Below, piece by piece: positions 56,666 through 64,000 of a stretch of 64,000 nt of DNA. Each line of letters starts with the position of its first letter. The stretch's first letter is position 1. This DNA is from Psychrobacter sp. Pi2-52 (GTDB taxonomy: Bacteria > Pseudomonadota > Gammaproteobacteria > Pseudomonadales > Moraxellaceae), in NCBI RefSeq assembly GCF_904846705.1, contig NZ_CAJHBS010000008.1, forward strand, positions 47,174 to 111,173, written 5' to 3'. The notes under the pieces were generated by a model. It was not told the DNA's origin and searched no databases. It was given only the letters and a program-made list of their open reading frames with translations. A program made the translations under genes and the position numbers.

Positions 56666-58153
56666 CTATTTATCTTTTCGTGCTGGAATCGTTAAGCTCA
56701 TCTGTACTTGAGGTAATTTTTCTTTTTGCGCCTTTGTAGGTTTACCATCTTTCACGCTACTAGCGGTTGGCGTATTTTGTTTATCTAACTCTTGTTGTTT
56801 TAGTTTCTGCAATTGCTTAGTAAGTTGGCGCTCCCTTTGAGTCATCGCATCAACTGGCTGCATCCACAAATCAATATCGAAAAAATTCTCATTATTCTCA
56901 GTGATAAAGTCGATACCAAGCACGACTACATGATGTAGCTCAATAATTGGCAAACGTGTGGCAACGTCCTGTGCGATCTTCGCTAGCTTTGGTTGGACAG
57001 CGGCTTTGCTATTAGGCCCTTTAGACTCGTGACCATAAAACACCAGTACATAATGTCGTCCCAAACTTTCATAAGAATGTTGATGTACGACGTAGCCATC
57101 TTTTTGCAGCGCTGCGCTTTGTTTAGGGTGTCTATATAGCGTACGGATAAGCTCGTGACGTGAAAACAAAGACTCATCTAGCAGTTGTTGTTGCCAGTGA
57201 GCTAGCGGTGTTTCTGTCTGTTCGTCACTGTTAGTTATGTGCTTTTTACCATACGTATCTATCATCTGCATACTTAGCTGAGACCATATCGTGGCTGCTT
57301 GTATCATATGCTGATGGTACATCTGAGCAGTTGAACTTTGGTTCTTGTAGGCAAGCGTAATGGCAACCAGTGCTGAGTTAGGTTCGTCTTGTACTTCATT
57401 TTTGATGAGCGCATTGTCAACTACGATGGCAGGGACAAACAAATCTGGGCTTTGCAAGAAGCGCTCAACCAAAGCATCTTCCGATTCAAAACTTGGAAGA
57501 TGCTTTACAGCCGACTGTTGAAGCTGTTCTAAATGATAAGCTAAGAAACGCCACAACTCACACGGGGTTCGTACCGCTGCTGCGATCGAGTACCAGTCAT
57601 CCCAGCTAAAGACTTGTAGCTGCTGCATGCTTTCGCTCATGTCGACAACTAAGTCTTCTAAAAAGTAACGAACCCCAAAATTGTGTTTAAGTCGCTGTAG
57701 AGCACTGTTTGAATTATTTGCACTGTCATCGTTATCATCTTGATTAAGACTGCTACTTCCTCCGATAAGCTGAATGTCAAAAATCATAGCTTCATAACCA
57801 ACTGAAGTATTATCTCCATCTTGAGACGATAATGACTTGTACCATGTAAGTGCTGACTTGACCGCAGTCATGCGTACAGCCTCAATATCAACTGACTCTG
57901 TATCATAGGGTAGATACAGTGTCAGCTCCAACAGCTGTAGCTTGCCAAGTGGTAGCTGATATTGGTAGTGACGAGCGATGTACTGAGCATTGTATTCATG
58001 CTCAATCGTATGCATACCTGCTAGAGTAACAGCCATAGCATCTGCTTGTAAATAACTGACTAGCTCAGTCGTCAGATAGCCCCAGTCGGGCATAGTAGTA
58101 ATCGAATGGGACACAAGTTCCAACCTTCTATTATCGTATGGTGAATATCGCAC
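56666..58153 (-). CDS. Large hypothetical protein
   Basis: 495 residues, soluble, no signal peptide or membrane segment. Composition is Gln-, Leu- and Asp-rich, with an acidic Asn/Ser linker near residues 135-150 and a basic coiled-coil-like C-terminus (QRERQLTKQLQKLKQQELDKQ). Segments such as YEAMIFDIQLIGG, FYGHESKGPNSKAAVQPKLA and HHVVVLGIDFITEN suggest a folded beta-containing core. I do not recognise a family. The gene is monocistronic and codon use resembles its neighbours, so recent acquisition is not indicated. Confidence 0.7.
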   Translation of the reverse strand: MRYSPYDNRRLELVSHSITTMPDWGYLTTELVSYLQADAMAVTLAGMHTIEHEYNAQYIARHYQYQLPLGKLQLLELTLYLPYDTESVDIEAVRMTAVKSALTWYKSLSSQDGDNTSVGYEAMIFDIQLIGGSSSLNQDDNDDSANNSNSALQRLKHNFGVRYFLEDLVVDMSESMQQLQVFSWDDWYSIAAAVRTPCELWRFLAYHLEQLQQSAVKHLPSFESEDALVERFLQSPDLFVPAIVVDNALIKNEVQDEPNSALVAITLAYKNQSSTAQMYHQHMIQAATIWSQLSMQMIDTYGKKHITNSDEQTETPLAHWQQQLLDESLFSRHELIRTLYRHPKQSAALQKDGYVVHQHSYESLGRHYVLVFYGHESKGPNSKAAVQPKLAKIAQDVATRLPIIELHHVVVLGIDFITENNENFFDIDLWMQPVDAMTQRERQLTKQLQKLKQQELDKQNTPTASSVKDGKPTKAQKEKLPQVQMSLTIPARKDK

Positions 58154-58412
58154 ATGCTAGCTCGTAATAATAACAACATCATTATCGCGTATTACAAATA
58201 TCTGAATGATGCAAAATTATGCTACATAAGCACTATCAGAGACAGTCGCTTTCAAAGCGATCACTTGTTATGATGATATCAAAGCAGTATTGCTTGCGTG
58301 CAAGTTTATGGATGACGAACTGTACTTAGTTGTATTTATCGAAACCATAGTCGTTGAATTTTTAATCATCGAAACTTTAATGACTATTATATAATAATAA
58401 GGATTAAACATT

Positions 58413-59195
58413 ATGAAGCGTTTTAAAGAAAAGACCGTCGTTGTAACGGGTGCAGGTTCTGGTATTGGCCGTGCGACTGCTATTCGCTTTGCCGAGGAAG
58501 GCGCTAGCGTGGTTCTAGTAGGACGTACGGCAGCAACATTAGAAGAAACTGCAAAAGAGTTGCCGCAAGATCGTACTTGGATTCATACTGACAATTATCT
58601 CATTATTACATGCGATATCAGTGTCCAAAGCCAAGTACAAGAGATGGTTGAGCGCGCTATCGACAAATTTGGCAAAATTGATATCTTGGTCAACAATGCT
58701 GGCAAAGCAACCCAAGGTAAAATTACAGAACTATCTGCTGATGATTGGCGATCTGCTATCGATGTGAATCTAAACGGGACTTTTTACGTCTCTCAAGCTG
58801 CTATGCCTCATTTGATTGCATCAAAGGGCAACATCGTCAATATTTCATCGCTCTCAGGTGTGGGTGGAGACTGGAACATGGCTGCTTACAATGCCGCTAA
58901 AGCGGGTGTAACCAATTTAACCCGTACATTGGCATTAGATCATGGTTCAGATGGTGTTCGCGTCAACGCGGTTAATCCAAGCATCACCAAAACTGATATG
59001 ACTACGGCTATCCAAGATAATGAGTCTAAAACGGATAAGTTCTTAGCTCGCTGTCCGCTTGGACGTTTGGCAACCCCAGAGGATATCGCCGCTGCCATTA
59101 CCTTCTTAGCAAGTGATGACGCCTCCATGATTACTGGTGTTAACCTACCTGTCGACGGCGGTGTTAGTGCCTCTAACGGACAGCCACAGTTTTAG
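58413..59195 (+). CDS. SDR-family oxidoreductase
   Basis: 260-residue classical short-chain dehydrogenase/reductase. NAD(P)-binding TGAGSGIGRATAIRF is near residue 12, NNAG in ILVNNAGKATQGK, the catalytic Ser in NIVNISSLSGVG, and YxxxK in AAYNAAKAGVTNL. The C-terminus (LGRLATPEDIAAAITFLASDDASMITGVNLPVDGG) is typical. VVLVGRTAATLEET after the second strand contains an Arg that may favour NADP. The substrate is not predictable. Single gene. Confidence 0.92.
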   Translation: MKRFKEKTVVVTGAGSGIGRATAIRFAEEGASVVLVGRTAATLEETAKELPQDRTWIHTDNYLIITCDISVQSQVQEMVERAIDKFGKIDILVNNAGKATQGKITELSADDWRSAIDVNLNGTFYVSQAAMPHLIASKGNIVNISSLSGVGGDWNMAAYNAAKAGVTNLTRTLALDHGSDGVRVNAVNPSITKTDMTTAIQDNESKTDKFLARCPLGRLATPEDIAAAITFLASDDASMITGVNLPVDGGVSASNGQPQF

Positions 59196-59230
59196 TTTTT
59201 CACACTGATAAATATTCAAACATATTACTC

Positions 59231-59270
59231 AAAAAAAAAGCCCTCGATATCATCATATCAGGGGCTTTTT
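59231..59270. terminator. Bidirectional terminator after the SDR gene
   Basis: AAAAAGCCC pairs with GGGCTTTTT with an inner GATAT/ATATC stem; A- and T-runs on both sides. Confidence 0.8.
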
Positions 59271-59378
59271 CAACATCAATTATCAGAACTTAGTTGTAGG
59301 TAGCTGTTACCCTGCGTACCCGCAATACAACCAGTTCTGTTGACTTAACTAATTGAACTATTATTTATACCATTTGGC

Positions 59379-60113
59379 TTATTCAGCTGCATTATTGATG
59401 TCTTGTAGTGGCTGCGACAAGCGCGCAAGGTGTCTTGGTAGCACCCCTTTATACTGAGAATATATTTTTGGTAAATCCGCTTCAATATCACCTGTAGGAT
59501 AAACCAGCGACATAAACCGTATTTCTTTAGTATTGTAATCCATCGCTACTGGCAAAATCGGTACACCAGCGCCCACTGCTAAATAATAAAAACCTGTCTT
59601 CCACGACTCAGTATATTGCCGTGTACCCTCTGGCGATAATCCCAAAAATAATGGTTCACCAGTTTTGAACTTATCTATACTGGCTTGCAGCACAGAGCCT
59701 TTGTTACCACGATCGATAGGAATGACCCCTATCCAATTTAATAACTGTGCAAACACAGGCACTTTAAATAGCGTGTGCTTGCCCATAATGCTGATTTTAA
59801 TGTCTAATGCAAACAGACTTGGAATCGCATAAATACCATCCACATTAGAAGTATGGGGTAGAGCAAGCACTACAGCTTGTGAGATATTTGGAATCTCGCC
59901 TACCGTACGCCAACCTGACGCCTTTAATAGCGCGGATGCAATAACAGGCGCAAACTTGTTGCCACGCTTTGGAACCTTGTCTCCCAAATGCTTTTTGCTA
60001 AGTTTTGGGAGTACTTTGGAACGCGCAGGTTTAGAAACAACAGACTTAGAACGGTTAAAAATCTTCGGTATCATGACAGCACAATATAATGAAAGGTACT
60101 GACATAATACCAT
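59379..60113 (-). CDS. PlsC-like 1-acyl-glycerol-phosphate acyltransferase family protein
   Basis: 244 residues. The HX4D catalytic motif is LPHTSNVDGIYAI at about residue 78. Block II corresponds to GVIPIDRGNKGSVL and block III to GLSPEGTRQYTESWKTGFYY; P-x-x-P-V in ILPVAMDY completes the pattern. The N-terminus is basic (residues 14-50, Lys/Arg-rich). The family transfers acyl groups to lipid intermediates; this small divergent type (like YihG-related or MGAT-like proteins) has no fixed substrate. ATG 60113 has AAAGG upstream; ATG 60074 is an alternative. Confidence 0.85.
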   Translation of the reverse strand: MVLCQYLSLYCAVMIPKIFNRSKSVVSKPARSKVLPKLSKKHLGDKVPKRGNKFAPVIASALLKASGWRTVGEIPNISQAVVLALPHTSNVDGIYAIPSLFALDIKISIMGKHTLFKVPVFAQLLNWIGVIPIDRGNKGSVLQASIDKFKTGEPLFLGLSPEGTRQYTESWKTGFYYLAVGAGVPILPVAMDYNTKEIRFMSLVYPTGDIEADLPKIYSQYKGVLPRHLARLSQPLQDINNAAE

Positions 60114-60239
60114 TAAGCCTTTGTGGCTAGGCTAAATTTTGCGTGCTTTTATTATGTGATAGATCGTTTAGCCATAAATATAAGTAATGACCTATCCCAA
60201 TATTCTGCACCCATATTTCTTTAGATTCATTGCTAAGTC

Positions 60240-62126
60240 CTAAGAAATATCGGCTAAATCACCTTTGCTCTCAAGCCACGACTTGCGATCAGAAGCACGC
60301 TTCTTAGCCAGTAGCATATCCATCACGCTATTGGTCAGTACCATGTCGTCCATATCTAACTGTACTAAGCGGCGGGTATCACGGCTCATCGTCGTCTCAC
60401 GTAGTTGCTCAGCACTCATTTCACCAAGTCCTTTAAAACGTGTAATCTGAGCTTTTTTATTACCCGGTACGTTAGCCAAGATATGTGCAAGCTCTGGCTC
60501 ATCCAATGCATAGTGAACTTCTTTACCCACATCTACTCGATATAATGGCGGCATGGCCACAAATAAATGACCCGCATCTACTAACGCAGGGAAATGCTTC
60601 ACAAACAGTGCGCAAATCAATGTCGCAATATGCAGTCCATCAGAGTCAGCATCCGCTAAGATACATATCTTGTCGTAACGTAGCTCGGACAAATCATCAG
60701 AGGCAGGATCGACACCGATAGCAATGGCAATATCATGAATCTCTTGACTTGATAACACCGTATCTGATGATACTTCCCATGTATTTAGGATTTTGCCGCG
60801 CAGAGGTAGGATTGCCTGATAATGACGATCTCTTGCTTGCTTAGCACTACCACCCGCAGAGTCACCCTCTACTAAGAACAGCTCAGCACCATCACGTAAA
60901 TCACCACGGCAATCGGCCAACTTACCAGGCAATGCTGGTCCCTGAGTAATCTTTTTACGGGCAACTTTTTTGGCAGACTTTAGACGACGACCTGCTTTAT
61001 TAATCGCCAATTCAGCGATTTGCGTACCCATGTCCGCATGCTGGTTTAACCATAGGCTAAAGGCATCTTTTGCCAACGTCTGTACAGCGCCCGCCGCTTC
61101 GCGACTAGATAAGCGCTCTTTGGTCTGTCCAGAAAACTGCGGCTCAGAGAACTTCAGAGACAAGATATAGTTCACCCCATCCCAGACGTCTTCCGCGGTT
61201 AGTTTCACACTACGTGGTAGCAAATTATGAATATCACAGAACTCACGCAGAGCTTCTAAGATACCCGTGCGTAGTCCGTTGACGTGCGTACCGCCCTGAG
61301 CTGTGGGAATCAGGTTCACATAGCTTTCTTGAATCGGCGTGCCACCATCAGGTAACCAAGACAAGGCAAAGGTAATAGCCGCTCGTTCACCTGCTTTCGC
61401 ATCATAATTATAATAAAACGGTGCTTCAGGCAATGTTTCCAAACCATCTAATTGTTCGCTTAGATACTCGACTACCCCATCCGTAAACTGCCAAACGACC
61501 TTTTCATCATTAATATCGTCAGTGAATTCAATCGTCAGTCCAGCGGCCAAAACAGCCTTTGCTTTTAAATTATGCTTGAGCTGTTTTACATTAAGTTTAG
61601 GTGTATCAAAGAAACTACCATCCGCCCAAAAGTGTACTCTAGTGCCACGTTTACGCTTATTTGAGCTGACTGCTTCAGTCAATGGCGTAACTGGTGCACC
61701 ATTTTCAAATGCCATATCAAATTGTGTGCTATCACGCCATACCGTAACCTCAACGCGAGTTGATAGCGCATTGACGACAGAGATACCCACGCCATGTAGA
61801 CCACCTGACACTTCATAATTAGAGGTCGAAAACTTTCCACCTGCATGCAAGCGGGTCAAAATCAGTTCAATTCCAGATTGACCAAACTCAGGGTGGATAT
61901 CAGTTGGCATACCGCGCCCGTCGTCTTCGACAGACAACGATCCATCACTATGCAATTGCACCTTGATAGTTTTAGCATAACCAGCTAACGCTTCATCTAC
62001 TGAGTTATCAATGACCTCTTGCGCCAAATGATTCGGGCGCGTGGTGTCGGTATACATACCCGGACGACGACGGACTGGCTCAAGACCTTCTAAAACTTCT
62101 AACGATTGCGCATTATATTGACTCAC
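60240..62126 (-). CDS. parE: DNA topoisomerase IV subunit B
   Basis: 628-residue ATPase subunit that with ParC decatenates daughter chromosomes. GHKL motifs: EVIDNSVDEALAGYA, VEDDGRGMPTDIHPE, GGLHGVGISVVNALS. The transducer lysine region is VNLIPTAQGGTHVNG. The TOPRIM domain has VEGDSAGGSAKQARDRHYQA and ILADADSDGLHIATL. Distinguished from GyrB by its length (no 165-residue insert) and by the RDTRRLVQLDMDD C-terminus. It is followed by the yqiA-like gene upstream, an order known from E. coli (yqiA-parE). Confidence 0.95.
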   Translation of the reverse strand: MSQYNAQSLEVLEGLEPVRRRPGMYTDTTRPNHLAQEVIDNSVDEALAGYAKTIKVQLHSDGSLSVEDDGRGMPTDIHPEFGQSGIELILTRLHAGGKFSTSNYEVSGGLHGVGISVVNALSTRVEVTVWRDSTQFDMAFENGAPVTPLTEAVSSNKRKRGTRVHFWADGSFFDTPKLNVKQLKHNLKAKAVLAAGLTIEFTDDINDEKVVWQFTDGVVEYLSEQLDGLETLPEAPFYYNYDAKAGERAAITFALSWLPDGGTPIQESYVNLIPTAQGGTHVNGLRTGILEALREFCDIHNLLPRSVKLTAEDVWDGVNYILSLKFSEPQFSGQTKERLSSREAAGAVQTLAKDAFSLWLNQHADMGTQIAELAINKAGRRLKSAKKVARKKITQGPALPGKLADCRGDLRDGAELFLVEGDSAGGSAKQARDRHYQAILPLRGKILNTWEVSSDTVLSSQEIHDIAIAIGVDPASDDLSELRYDKICILADADSDGLHIATLICALFVKHFPALVDAGHLFVAMPPLYRVDVGKEVHYALDEPELAHILANVPGNKKAQITRFKGLGEMSAEQLRETTMSRDTRRLVQLDMDDMVLTNSVMDMLLAKKRASDRKSWLESKGDLADIS

Positions 62127-62242
62127 AAATGCATCCTTAACTGTTCGCGTGCGTTTAATTCTATTAAACCATTATAACGAAAAATAGCGACGTTAACGTT
62201 AATACTCCATCGCTTACGTCATATAATGTCGTCTATTTAAGG

Positions 62243-62905
62243 TTATAATAAATCTTGTAAGATATTCATCACCATCGGCAACTGCTCATCAAAGTCACTG
62301 AAGCGATGATCACCACCCATTTGCACCGTTACCGATGCGCCCTGACTTTGATAAAAATCTTTAGTCAATTCAGAATTTAACAGCTCGTCGCCTTCTTTTA
62401 GCAGTACAGCAACTTTATCGGGATAATTTACTGATAAAAGCTGATGATCTTCAAACCACTGTAAATCTGCAGGCGTAATACTCCAGCCACCCGCTGTCGT
62501 ATGCAGGACTTTGCTAGTAGATGACTCATTTAAGTTATCTTGACTTGATACAGGTTTATTGGAGAAACGCTGTAAGGTGATATGGGGCTGGACACTAGGG
62601 TTAAGCAATAAAACTGGGCAACCTATCTGATTGCTTATCAAAGTGGAAAAATACCCACCTAGCGAGCTGCCGATTAATACTGTATTTGATAACTCAGTCT
62701 GCTTATCTGCTGATTTTCTATCTTCACCATTACTTAGCACTTCGATCAAAGACAGTAGTTGCTCACACACTTGAGCGGGGGTTTTATTTAAATCAGGACG
62801 CAGCACATTAATATCAGGATAATGAAGCTGGCAATATTTTTCTAACAACACCCCTTTGGTCGAATTAGCATCACTGTCCAATCCATGGATATAAATCAAG
62901 TTCAC
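62243..62905 (-). CDS. yqiA: YqiA-like alpha/beta-hydrolase
   Basis: 220-residue esterase-family protein. MNLIYIHGLDSDANSTKGVLL is the characteristic N-terminus, LIGSSLGGYFSTLI holds the nucleophile Ser (GxSxG), and a late GGDHRFSDFDEQLP gives the catalytic His region. It is upstream of parE on the same strand with 116 bp between, matching the E. coli yqiA-parE neighbourhood. The natural substrate is unknown; E. coli YqiA hydrolyses short acyl esters in vitro. Confidence 0.88.
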   Translation of the reverse strand: MNLIYIHGLDSDANSTKGVLLEKYCQLHYPDINVLRPDLNKTPAQVCEQLLSLIEVLSNGEDRKSADKQTELSNTVLIGSSLGGYFSTLISNQIGCPVLLLNPSVQPHITLQRFSNKPVSSQDNLNESSTSKVLHTTAGGWSITPADLQWFEDHQLLSVNYPDKVAVLLKEGDELLNSELTKDFYQSQGASVTVQMGGDHRFSDFDEQLPMVMNILQDLL

Positions 62906-63092
62906 GTATCATCTCACTTATTAATTTTGTTATGATTATCTTATAAAGGCTATCAAAGCTAAGCATAGCACCCGCTAGACGGAAATAATAATAATAAAAT
63001 GGCACACTATTAGTCAGTATTTGCGACATAATAAGGTTGTACAGTGATTTCATGCAGGTCAAAGGAATGACGGTAGTCATTATGGAGGAGTC

Positions 63093-63353
63093 ATGAATCA
63101 ACAGTTTGAGCTGTTTAAGATTGCCAACCCATGTATTGGTCTTTGTCAAAGCAATAAGAAGGGTTACTGCTTTGGTTGCCTGCGTAGTCGAACTGAGCGC
63201 CAACTATGGCATGATATGACGACAGAGCAGCAACGCGAGGTACTAAGGCTTATCGCAGGACGTAAGCTACGTATAGAACAAATGAAACAGCGTAAAGATG
63301 AACAGTTAGGATTTGATTTTGAAGAGATATCTGAGATAGGTGAGTTGTTTTGA
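63093..63353 (+). CDS. DUF1289 family small cysteine-rich protein
   Basis: 86 residues. The DUF1289 motif is plain: NPCIGLCQSNKKGYCFGCLRSRTERQLW, four cysteines likely binding a metal, followed by the helix WHDMTTEQQREVLRLIAGR. The C-terminal ~20 residues are a charged tail (KQRKDEQLGFDFEEI). Function unknown. GGAGGAG precedes ATG 63093. Divergent from the yqiA-like gene. Confidence 0.88.
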   Translation: MNQQFELFKIANPCIGLCQSNKKGYCFGCLRSRTERQLWHDMTTEQQREVLRLIAGRKLRIEQMKQRKDEQLGFDFEEISEIGELF

Positions 63354-63390
63354 GAAATAATTAATCAGGCCAGACATGCCAACAGTATCC

Positions 63391-63699
63391 TCAAAATGCG
63401 TTAAATTTCGCCAAAATATATGCCCAATAACCTAAGAGTAAAGTCAGTAGTCCCCACGGTATGGCGAAACACCAATAATATAAATCGCTAGTAGTAAATA
63501 CGTAAAAATAAACAGCCATTCCAACACTGATTACAAGTGAAGCTGCATATCCAATCAACAAGGTAAAGAGAACATTATTTTCAACTTTGGTTAAGCTTGG
63601 GCTATTTTCTGCACATATATAGAAAAGAAACCCGAAGGCGAAAGCCCCGCCAATAGTAATATGCAAAAATGATATTAGAACTAGCAACCAAATTGACAC
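63391..63699 (-). CDS. Small hypothetical membrane protein
   Basis: 102 residues with three hydrophobic segments: MSIWLLVLISFLHITIGGAFAF, VLFTLLIGYAASLVISVGMAVY and CFAIPWGLLTLLLGYWAYI. Charged residues are few, so inner-membrane insertion is likely. AAGGAAG precedes the ATG (63699). No family recognised. It lies between the DUF1289 gene and the rRNA operon. Confidence 0.65.
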   Translation of the reverse strand: MSIWLLVLISFLHITIGGAFAFGFLFYICAENSPSLTKVENNVLFTLLIGYAASLVISVGMAVYFYVFTTSDLYYWCFAIPWGLLTLLLGYWAYILAKFNAF

Positions 63700-63882
63700 G
63701 CATACTTCCTTGTTAGTCTAATGACGGCTTTGTCTTTAATACAGTGCTTTCTACAAGTTAGAAGCGCTTTTAATAAAAAATAGCATACCTTCAAGTTTTT
63801 CTATAATCAATATTGCAATACGCTTGCTAGAATACATTAGACTGAAATAGGTAGATCCGTCACCAAACCGCACGCAAAGAAA

Positions 63883-63910
63883 ATCCCCCGACAAGCTAAT
63901 GTCGGGGGAT
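63883..63910 (-). terminator. Terminator downstream of 5S rRNA
   Basis: ATCCCCCGAC pairs with GTCGGGGGAT around an 8-nt loop. On the minus strand it follows the 5S 3' end and is followed by TTTTC. Stable GC stem, typical of an rrn operon end. The stretch 63700-63882 shows nothing else. Confidence 0.88.
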
Positions 63911-63923
63911 ATTTCAGAATAGA

Positions 63924-64000
63924 GAGCTGACGATGACCTACTCTCACATGGGCGAACCACACTACCATTGGCGCTACGATGTTTCACTTCTGAGTTCGGG
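63924..64000 (-). rRNA. rrf: 5S ribosomal RNA, 3' part (cut by the window edge)
   Basis: Read on the minus strand, the sequence has the conserved CCGAACTCAGAAGTGAAACA, the CGTAGCGCCAATGGTAGTGTG loop E/helix region and GTGAGAGTAGGTCATCG, as in gammaproteobacterial 5S rRNA. The 5' part lies beyond base 64000, so an rrn operon enters from the right on the minus strand. The 3' end is placed at about 63924 from the loss of conserved sequence. Confidence 0.93.

Noticed and set aside
63751..63987. 78-codon minus-strand ORF at the right edge
   Set aside because: It overlaps the 5S rRNA 3' part and its terminator; composition is that of structural RNA.

Overview
The window looks like an ordinary chromosomal segment of a gammaproteobacterium of the family Moraxellaceae, most probably Psychrobacter. 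This is inference from gene content, from a dcw (division and cell wall) cluster that stops after mraY, and from moderately AT-rich DNA. No search was run. Genes are on both strands, nearly all are housekeeping or metabolic, and no prophage, CRISPR array, intact insertion sequence, toxin-antitoxin pair or recognisable defence island is visible.

Layout. 1-5.2 kb: a SulP anion transporter with three 20-bp tandem repeats upstream, a tandem-domain universal stress protein, then glnK-amtB behind a possible sigma-54 promoter. 5.2-9.4 kb: small exported or unknown proteins, a secreted DNA/RNA nuclease and tRNA-Ser(GGA). 9.4-19.1 kb (minus strand): rlmA and the cluster rsmH-ftsL-ftsI-murE-murF-mraY, with an unusual 428-bp gap between rsmH and ftsL. 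19.3-25.7 kb: gltX, a small unknown gene, tRNA-Ala and tRNA-Glu, a LysE-type exporter and acnA. 25.9-31 kb: DUF3025, YdjM-like and YchJ-like proteins, a YafJ-like amidotransferase coupled to a DUF2007 protein, and a ThrB-type homoserine kinase. 31.1-39 kb (plus strand): hisF, ribH-nusB-thiL-pgpA, glmU and glmS. 39.2-47 kb (minus strand): an ahr-like aldehyde reductase gene broken by a 103-bp MITE, an EamA exporter, an AraC regulator and a two-gene RND efflux system. 47.4-64 kb: recG, a patatin-like lipoprotein, argA, an FKBP lipoprotein, a mechanosensitive-channel-like protein, a large unknown gene, an SDR, an acyltransferase, parE-yqiA, small genes, and the 3' end of a 5S rRNA entering from the right edge.

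How genes work together: rsmH to mraY form a division and peptidoglycan-precursor transcription unit ending at a clear terminator. GlmS and GlmU supply UDP-GlcNAc to the same pathway. GlnK and AmtB form the ammonium uptake and control pair. RibH, NusB, ThiL and PgpA are in the usual gammaproteobacterial order.

The most noteworthy structure is the MITE: 26-bp imperfect terminal inverted repeats, a TA target duplication, and clean restoration of the reductase frame when it is removed in silico. Other points are low-complexity or extra modules added to conserved proteins (FtsI, FtsL, NusB, RsmH, ThrB) and several short tandem duplications. I did not find a convincing undescribed multi-gene system here.
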